A stretch of DNA of 25,801 nucleotides, from positions 1 through 25,801 of the forward strand of contig DATMRF010000095.1 in the NCBI GenBank assembly GCA_035566435.1. The letters run 5' to 3'. Positions 21,001-25,801 of this stretch are shown here, piece by piece. The first letter of the stretch is position 1, and each line of letters begins with the position of its first letter. Position numbers and translations under genes: made by a program. This DNA comes from DATMRF01 sp035566435. GTDB taxonomy: Bacteria > Verrucomicrobiota > Verrucomicrobiia > Limisphaerales > UBA8199. The notes under the pieces were generated by a model, which made no database searches, was not told where the DNA came from, and worked only from the letters and a program-made list of their open reading frames with translations.

Positions 21001-23084
21001 ACGAGGGTCAACACCGACAGAACGCCGAGGTTGCTCCGAACGCGGTTGACCCCCTGGGGCGCCTCACCGAGCTGCTCGGTGATGATGTTTTCTTCGTCCC
21101 TTGTGAGTGGGGCACAAAGAAGCCGCTCGTCACATATGTCGAGCGGCCGTTTGAGGGGACCCAAAGCGAAGCGTATCGGGCGTTGTTTGCTGTCGAGCCG
21201 ACGAACATCGCGGTTTACCTGGGGAAAGCATCGGGCGGGTTGTGCGCGATTGATTTTGACGCGAATGAGGACCTGGCGGCGTTCCTATCCGTGAATCCGA
21301 AGCTGACGGGCACGCTGCGCTCGCGCGGGAGCCGCGGCGGGATGCTGTGGTTGCGGATTAGGCGCGAAGCAGAGCGCGGAAAGCAGAAAGGAGAAATTGA
21401 TCAGAGACTCCTGACGTCGTCTCCTAGATTCGAAGGGGAGGATTATCCGGCGAGTTGCAACACGGAGCATTTCGAGTGGCGGGCAGACAAGCGGCTTTCG
21501 ACGATTTACGGACGCCATCCTAAGGGGATGGATTACACCCTGGTTGTCGATGCCGCGCCTGTGGGGATTGTCTTCTCTGAAGTTGTGTGGCCGGAAGGGT
21601 GGGAGTTGCCCTGGGAAAGTGCCGGCGACGGCAAGCTGAAGCAGCTCTATGGCGAGCCGTTTTACACAAACGAGAAGGGAGCCGTCTCCGGTATCAATGA
21701 GGCATATTGGGCCGGAATGCACGCGCTAGAAAACGAGGTGCTGTACGAGCCGGATGAAAAGGGGTTTTACGCTTACTCCTCTGACAGCGGGCTGTATGAG
21801 GTCGAATCCGCCGATGTGATTCGGCACAAGATTTCGAACCGGATGTTGGAAGCATCCCGGCAGGCCAATGTCTTCGATCTGCAAAAGAGGAGAACGGCAA
21901 CAACGCTCAACAATGTGGTCGCGCATCTGCGCGGCATTTCGGAAAAGCGGGGCGCGTTCTGCGGCGCGCGCAAGGTGATCCACCTGGCCAACGGCGTGAT
22001 TGTGTTTAATGGGAGTGATGCCGAGCTGCGGCCGTTCTCGCCGGAGTTCCGGTCGCGCAATCGCTCGCCGATTGCGTTCGATGAGAGCGCGAAGTGCGAG
22101 CGTTTCCTGAACGAGCTGGTGCTGCCTGCGGTGGCGCCGGATGACGCCGAGCTGCTGCAGAAATTCGCAGGCATGTTGCTGCTCGGTTACAACCGGGCGC
22201 AGCGGCTTTTGATTCTGGACGGCGAAGCCGGCCGCGGTAAGACGCAGTTTGCAAATGTCGTCCAAGGCCTGGTGGGAATGGCCAACGTAACGCAGCTTCG
22301 GACGAAGCATCTGGCCGAGAGGTTTGAACTGTTTCGGTATCTGAAGAAGACGCTGCTGGTCGGCGTGGATGTGGAAGCGGATTTCCTCAGCACCAAAGGC
22401 GCCGCCGTGTTGAAGGGGCTCGTCGGCGGCGACTGGTTTGATGCCGAGCAAAAGGGCGGGACTGGCTCTTTCCAGGTCCAGGGTAATTTCAATGTGGTCA
22501 TCACGTCCAACGCGAGGCTGAAGGTCCGCCTGCAAGGCGACGTGGGGGCCTGGAAGCGCCGAATCACGATTGTGCGGTATGAGGCGCCCCCGCCGGCAAA
22601 GCGGATTCCGGATTTTGGGGCTTACCTGGTCAGGACTGAGGGGAGCGGCATTTTGAACTGGGCGCTCCTTGGAGCGCAAAGGCTCCTGAGCGAAATCCCC
22701 GACGAAGGCGGGGATTTCGTGCTCACCGAGCGCCAGCGTGGCGTGGTTGGCTCGTTGCTGGCGGAAAGCGACAGCTTGCGGCACTTCCTGCAAGAGCGGG
22801 TGGTCGTGGACTCCTACGGCGATGTGACCACGAACGAGCTGGTTGAGGCTTACGCGGCCTATTGCCCTGAGCATCGATGGCAGCCGCTGCCGATTACGGA
22901 GGTCCAGCGCCAACTCGAGGGACTGATGCTCGAGATTTTCGGCGTGAGCAAGTGCCATGGGGTCGAGCGAGATGGAAAGGGGCAGCGGGGGTTTAGGGGG
23001 GTGGAGTTTAAGCCGGAAGACGTGGAGCGTGGGAGCGTGGAGCGTGAGAGCGTGGAGGGCGGAGCGGAGGAGGGCGAACCCTAA
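20991..23084 (+). CDS. AEP primase-polymerase fused to SF3/D5-type helicase
   Basis: A 697-residue replication protein. The N-terminal half is a bifunctional primase-polymerase domain of the archaeo-eukaryotic type: 'LCAIDFDAN' with metal-binding Asp88 and Asp90, 'RSRGSRGGMLWLRI', and 'STIYGRHPKGMDY' with His176. A 30-35 residue segment between them (about 124-157) is encoded partly by a GAAGCAGAGCGCGGAAAGCAG-type repeat. A linker follows, then a D5/SF3 helicase: Walker A 'GEAGRGKT' at 411-418, Walker B-like 'LLVGVDVEADF' at about 456-466, and sensor 'FNVVITSNAR' at 500-509. The last about 25 residues ('DVERGSVERESVEGG') translate a GAGCGTG repeat. This type of protein initiates replication of phages and plasmids. 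Both ends overlap antisense HEAT genes. Confidence 0.9.
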   Translation: MNPYEGQHRQNAEVAPNAVDPLGRLTELLGDDVFFVPCEWGTKKPLVTYVERPFEGTQSEAYRALFAVEPTNIAVYLGKASGGLCAIDFDANEDLAAFLSVNPKLTGTLRSRGSRGGMLWLRIRREAERGKQKGEIDQRLLTSSPRFEGEDYPASCNTEHFEWRADKRLSTIYGRHPKGMDYTLVVDAAPVGIVFSEVVWPEGWELPWESAGDGKLKQLYGEPFYTNEKGAVSGINEAYWAGMHALENEVLYEPDEKGFYAYSSDSGLYEVESADVIRHKISNRMLEASRQANVFDLQKRRTATTLNNVVAHLRGISEKRGAFCGARKVIHLANGVIVFNGSDAELRPFSPEFRSRNRSPIAFDESAKCERFLNELVLPAVAPDDAELLQKFAGMLLLGYNRAQRLLILDGEAGRGKTQFANVVQGLVGMANVTQLRTKHLAERFELFRYLKKTLLVGVDVEADFLSTKGAAVLKGLVGGDWFDAEQKGGTGSFQVQGNFNVVITSNARLKVRLQGDVGAWKRRITIVRYEAPPPAKRIPDFGAYLVRTEGSGILNWALLGAQRLLSEIPDEGGDFVLTERQRGVVGSLLAESDSLRHFLQERVVVDSYGDVTTNELVEAYAAYCPEHRWQPLPITEVQRQLEGLMLEIFGVSKCHGVERDGKGQRGFRGVEFKPEDVERGSVERESVEGGAEEGEP

Positions 23085-24004
23085 TGGTCATCCTGACCCA
23101 ATACCTCCGGCGCGATTTTCATAAGGGCGTTTGTCGCGGTCTCGCGGAGCAACCTGTCGTTGGAGCTGAGGGCCCCCACAAGCTCGGGCTTTGCGGCAGC
23201 GGCATTTGTTCCGAAGCGGCCAAGTGTTTCAGTGGCGTAGATGCGCAGCAGGGGGTCGCCGTTTCCCAGGCACCGGACAAGGGGAGGCACCACCGTTTTC
23301 GACTCCCATGTAAACTGCCCCAATGCCAGGGCGACCTCCGAGGCGACATTGGTGTCTTGCAGGCACCCGATAAGCACAGGTACTGCCCAACTTGCCTTCG
23401 TGCCCAAGCGCATCGCGGGCGCCGCGATTCTCTCCGCGGCGTCCTCGCGGGCCCAAGTTGCGACGCTTTTGTTGGTGACCACCGATACGAGAGGCGCGAG
23501 ACCTGCCTCACCAACAAACATCAGCGCCATGTGTACGTTCCTGATTCTGTCTGCGGGTCCGCCACGTTTGAGCATTCGCGCCAGCTCCGGGACGGCTGGA
23601 GCGGCCTCCGGTCCGAGAATTTCGAAGCTCGCCAGGGCTTGGTCCACCCGGAACGGCCCGAGTCCGACAAGGAGCACAGCCAGGCGCATCCCGCCCACCG
23701 AGGGCGGAAGCGGAGGCAAGATCCTGAAGAGTTTGTACTTCCACTTTGGCATGGCGTAATTGATCCATTTTACGGCGCAGGGCAAGGCGTTGGTCCCGAT
23801 GTGATGCACCGCATTGGTGGCCCGTGCCATAGCGGCGGCGGCGATATTCCGGTTGGCCCGGTAGTCCCGCAGCCATTGGCTAAGTTTCCTCCCTTCGTAC
23901 GTCGGTTCGCGCTCCTGTGGCCACAAGGCTGCGGCCAGCAGCACCGCCAGAACGGCTCCCAACAGTGTGAGCAGAATCAGGCGGCGACGTTTCACAGCGG
24001 GCAT
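23081..24004 (-). CDS. Membrane-anchored HEAT-repeat protein B
   Basis: A 307-residue protein from ATG at 24002-24004; an upstream ATG at 24037 is in frame and less likely. After a basic 'KRRR' comes a transmembrane helix at about 9-29 ('LILLTLLGAVLAVLLAAALW'), then 'EPTYEGRKLSQW', 'HHIGTNALP' and HEAT repeats such as 'FEILGPEAAPAVPELARMLK', 'VPVLIGCLQDTNVASEVALA' and 'VPPLVRCLGNGDPLLRIYAT'. Clear paralogue of protein A in the same order of motifs. Its stop codon overlaps the primase stop (convergent, 23081-23084), and its upstream side abuts the next plus-strand gene. It is antisense to the operon, so it is probably silenced by or independent of phage-type transcription. Confidence 0.85.
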   Translation of the reverse strand: MPAVKRRRLILLTLLGAVLAVLLAAALWPQEREPTYEGRKLSQWLRDYRANRNIAAAAMARATNAVHHIGTNALPCAVKWINYAMPKWKYKLFRILPPLPPSVGGMRLAVLLVGLGPFRVDQALASFEILGPEAAPAVPELARMLKRGGPADRIRNVHMALMFVGEAGLAPLVSVVTNKSVATWAREDAAERIAAPAMRLGTKASWAVPVLIGCLQDTNVASEVALALGQFTWESKTVVPPLVRCLGNGDPLLRIYATETLGRFGTNAAAAKPELVGALSSNDRLLRETATNALMKIAPEVLGQDDH

Positions 24005-24045
24005 TATGTCACGCGATTCCCAGCCATCAACCATCAAGGACCGCA

Positions 24046-24708
24046 GTGAGCTTGGACCGCCCGAAACTGCAAATGGTCCGTGAGCTTGGCAACGGCGGAT
24101 GGCAGGCCCAGTGCCCGGCTTGCGCCGAAAGCGGCCAGGACCGCAAGGGAGAGCATCTGCGGCTCTACCCAGACGGCAAGTTCGGCTGCTGCGTGTTCCC
24201 TGGCGACCGGGAGCATCGGAAACGGATTTTTGCCTTGGCCGGTCAGCATGGGCCGAAAGGCATCAAGGTGAGAGTGGCATCGGGAAAAACTGCCACTGCG
24301 GTTCGGCAAAACCTGTTGGGACGCTTGGGACGGATGTTTGGAAGTCTAGAATGCAAAATGCAGAGTGCAGAATGTGAAACGGAGGGAACTGTTATGGATA
24401 TTGGGACGGTTGGGACGGGCACATATTCCTTACGCGAGAGAAAAAAATCAGAAGGAGATCAATTATTTATACATAAGCTAATAGAGTTTCAGGAACCCGT
24501 CCCAAGCGTCCCAGAGGAAAAAGACGAAAGGGACGACAGGGACAGAAGGGACGCTGGCAGGCGGCTGCCTTTTATGATGGCTGATGGCACGCTGGTGATC
24601 CCATTCAACTCGCCTGAGCGGTACCACTGGTGGAAGGGCGGGCAGTCAGTACGCCAGACTCTGGCTGAACTGAAAGAAAGAAAGGACCTTGATGCCTCTC
24701 GTTTTTGA
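24046..24708 (+). CDS. Primase-type zinc-finger protein with a 'YHWWKGGQS' C-terminus
   Basis: A 220-residue protein from GTG at 24046 with AAGGA five bases upstream. Residues about 19-60 resemble the CHC2/DnaG-type zinc domain: 'CPACAESGQD' (Cys23, Cys26), His37, 'KFGCCVFPGDREH' (Cys48, Cys49, His57). The middle (about 95-175) is compositionally odd: an AATGCAGAGTGCAG repeat ('LECKMQSAECETEG'), Gly/Thr-rich translation of TTGGGACG repeats, an AT-rich segment ('RERKKSEGDQLFIHKLIEFQ') and 'DERDDRDRRDAG'. The C-terminus 'GTLVIPFNSPERYHWWKGGQ' is well formed and looks conserved. It probably recognises DNA together with the AEP primase. The terminase-like gene overlaps its last 17 bases. Confidence 0.7.
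   Translation: MSLDRPKLQMVRELGNGGWQAQCPACAESGQDRKGEHLRLYPDGKFGCCVFPGDREHRKRIFALAGQHGPKGIKVRVASGKTATAVRQNLLGRLGRMFGSLECKMQSAECETEGTVMDIGTVGTGTYSLRERKKSEGDQLFIHKLIEFQEPVPSVPEEKDERDDRDRRDAGRRLPFMMADGTLVIPFNSPERYHWWKGGQSVRQTLAELKERKDLDASRF
24316..24553. repeat. TTGGGACG repeat cluster around an AT-rich patch (candidate origin or pac site)
   Basis: TTGGGACG occurs as 9-bp-period pairs at 24316-24332 and 24401-24417, and as an inverted pair at 24498-24513. Further GGGAC units with about 9-10 bp spacing lie at 24530-24553. TTGGGACGGG (24410-24419) and CCCGTCCCAA (24496-24505) form a perfect 10-bp inverted repeat around a 76-bp segment of about 32% GC, well below the surroundings. Iterons plus an AT-rich unwinding region describe an origin; proximity to the terminase-like gene also allows a packaging site. 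Confidence 0.55.
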
Positions 24709-25411
24709 ACAGCAGCCGAAGGAGTCAGCTAAAGCGTTTGCTGCCTTCAGCTTGTATCTGGGCCTGGGACCGGAGAGATCATTGGCGGCGGTGGGGAAGA
24801 AGCTTGGCAAAAGCGGGACGGTCATTGAAAGGTGGTCCGCGAAGTTCGACTGGCCGGCTCGGGTGAAAGCGCATGCGGCGTATTTCGCTGTTGTGGAGCG
24901 TGAGGCGACTGAGGCGCTGACGCGGGCAAAGGGGGTGGACTGGGTCCAGCGCCAGGAGGAACACCGCGCTGAGGAATGGAAGGTGCGGTGCGAGCTGATC
25001 GAACTGGCGAGGGCGGCGATTGCGCGATGGAAAGCCAACGAAAAGCGGTGCGGGTCGCTGGAGGGAATTGCCCGCCTGCTCGACCTGGCGAGCAGGCTGG
25101 GGCGGCTGGCGTCCGGGATGCCGACGGATAAGACGGAAATCACGGGCGAAAACGGCGGGCCGATCATGGTCGAGTTCGAAGCGGCGGTGCGGAAGATTTA
25201 CGGGGCGGCAGCGCCACCGGGCGCCGTGGTCGATGTTGAGGCGGTGCCGCTGGCGCCGGCTCTGGCCGGGAGTGCGGAGCGCCCCAGGCGCGTAGCGCTC
25301 CCGGCCAGAGGTGAGACCGATTTCGGAGGCCATCGCATGACTGGGCCGCAGCGGAGGCCAGCGAAGTGCGAGGAACGAGCCTTGAGCTGTCGCCGGAGCG
25401 AGACCCGGTGA
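24692..25411 (+). CDS. Phage terminase small subunit-like HTH protein
   Basis: A 239-residue protein from ATG at 24692, preceded by AAAGGA; a TTG immediately before it is in frame. The N-terminal about 65 residues carry 'FEQQPKESAKAFAAFSLYLG' and the HTH-like 'SLAAVGKKLGKSGTVIERWS' followed by 'KFDWPARVKAHAAY', a pattern common to small proteins encoded just before terminase large subunits or portal genes. The middle is helical with an 'RWKANEKRCGSLEGIARLLD' stretch, then 'EITGENGGP'. The last about 40 residues are rich in Arg and Cys and look repeat-derived. The function, DNA recognition for packaging or regulation, is inferred; no large terminase is visible downstream. Confidence 0.68.
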   Translation: MPLVFEQQPKESAKAFAAFSLYLGLGPERSLAAVGKKLGKSGTVIERWSAKFDWPARVKAHAAYFAVVEREATEALTRAKGVDWVQRQEEHRAEEWKVRCELIELARAAIARWKANEKRCGSLEGIARLLDLASRLGRLASGMPTDKTEITGENGGPIMVEFEAAVRKIYGAAAPPGAVVDVEAVPLAPALAGSAERPRRVALPARGETDFGGHRMTGPQRRPAKCEERALSCRRSETR

Positions 25412-25476
25412 TGCGGTGGCCGTGGGTCCTTCCGGACTGGCACCTTGCCTGTCTCGCCGGTTTTCTCGAAGCGTAA
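25411..25476 (+). CDS. Possible 21-codon leader or truncated gene start
   Basis: An ATG at 25411 overlaps the terminase-like stop (TGATG) and reads 'MRWPWVLPDWHLACLAGFLEA' and TAA. The coupling is typical for a real downstream gene, so this may be the start of one interrupted soon after. Too short to assign. Confidence 0.25.
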   Translation: MRWPWVLPDWHLACLAGFLEA

Positions 25477-25801
25477 CTCAGCGGAGTGTTAGGGAGGCAT
25501 TGTGGCCCGCGCTTTGGGGTAGTGCCGCCGCGTTTGGTCCTTCGGCGGCGCGGTGGGGGAGCGCGAGGCCGCGGTGCCGACCGGAACGCAGCGGAGTGGA
25601 GCGAAGTGAAAAGCCGGCGAGTCAGGGTGCTGGCGCACGGCCACCTGCCGAGGCAAGGGCCGGCAGTTTTGCGCTCGCTTGCGACGACTTAGCGGACGGA
25701 GTCTGAAGCGACAGGAGAGCAAAACTGGCGACGCTTGCCCGGCCGGCCTGGTGTCCATCGGCTGTTGTCCGCCGCTCACGCCGCTTGCCCTGGCGGCATT
25801 T
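25477..25801. other. GC-rich tail with inverted repeats, no gene recognised
   Basis: No convincing coding sequence on either strand. GCCGCCG (25524-25530) pairs with CGGCGGC (25543-25549). CAGTTTTGC (25664-25672) pairs with GCAAAACTG (25719-25727) around a 46-base loop. An 'AACGCAGCGGAGTGGAGCG' degenerate repeat lies near 25582-25606. Confidence 0.4.

Noticed and set aside
21726..22958. 410-codon minus-strand frame
   Set aside because: Antisense shadow of the primase-helicase gene without recognisable motifs.
23084..24049. 321-codon plus-strand frame
   Set aside because: Antisense to HEAT protein B, whose repeats and membrane anchor are clear.

Overview
The window looks like a piece of a Verrucomicrobiota chromosome. 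A soil lineage near Pedosphaera/Limisphaerales is an inference from gene style, not from a marker gene. The supporting signs are a secreted beta-helix protein with a DTDGDG-type calcium loop and a C-terminal sorting-like tail, membrane-anchored HEAT proteins containing RKLSQW and HIGTNALP, Myb/SANT-like DNA-binding proteins, and abundant short degenerate direct repeats between genes. No rRNA, tRNA or CRISPR array was seen.

Region 1 (1-6.9 kb) is an accessory patchwork. It holds the end of a PQQ-type beta-propeller protein, a DUF2235 hydrolase flanked by two decayed fragments of another gene, a DUF2807 lipoprotein, and a hipB-hipA toxin-antitoxin operon. The operon has three evenly spaced operator palindromes upstream, a possible third small gene, and a good intrinsic terminator. 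A hypothetical minus-strand protein follows.

Region 2 (7-15.4 kb) mixes mobile and host genes. A Myb/SANT-like gene sits between exact 47-bp direct repeats. An alpha/beta hydrolase with an Asp nucleophile comes next. A fragment of a phosphorothioation-associated methyltransferase ends where a small phage-like module begins (about 9.9-11.7 kb: truncated DUF6573, two small conserved proteins, a Cys-rich HTH protein). The far side of this module ends inside a short-chain dehydrogenase cut down to about 25 codons. The 3' end of the HTH gene recurs as the two relics in region 1. Beyond it lie the beta-helix protein, an intact SDR and a small membrane protein.

Region 3 (15.5-25.8 kb) is a phage-like or integrative-element replication module read on the plus strand: excisionase-like HTH, PDDEXK nuclease, OB-fold-like ssDNA-binding protein, DnaQ-like exonuclease, PIF1-like helicase, small zinc protein, AEP primase-SF3 helicase, primase-type zinc protein, and a terminase-small-subunit-like HTH protein. 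No DNA polymerase, integrase, large terminase or capsid gene is visible. Two paralogous HEAT-repeat genes lie antisense on both sides of the primase gene, overlapping its start and stop by only a few bases. A cluster of TTGGGACG repeats around an AT-rich patch, just before the terminase-like gene, is a candidate origin or packaging site.

Regions 1 and 3 share a 115-bp element (3667-3781 and 15505-15619). In region 3 especially, short degenerate repeats lie between genes, supply start and stop codons, and are read through in frame as protein tails or inserts.
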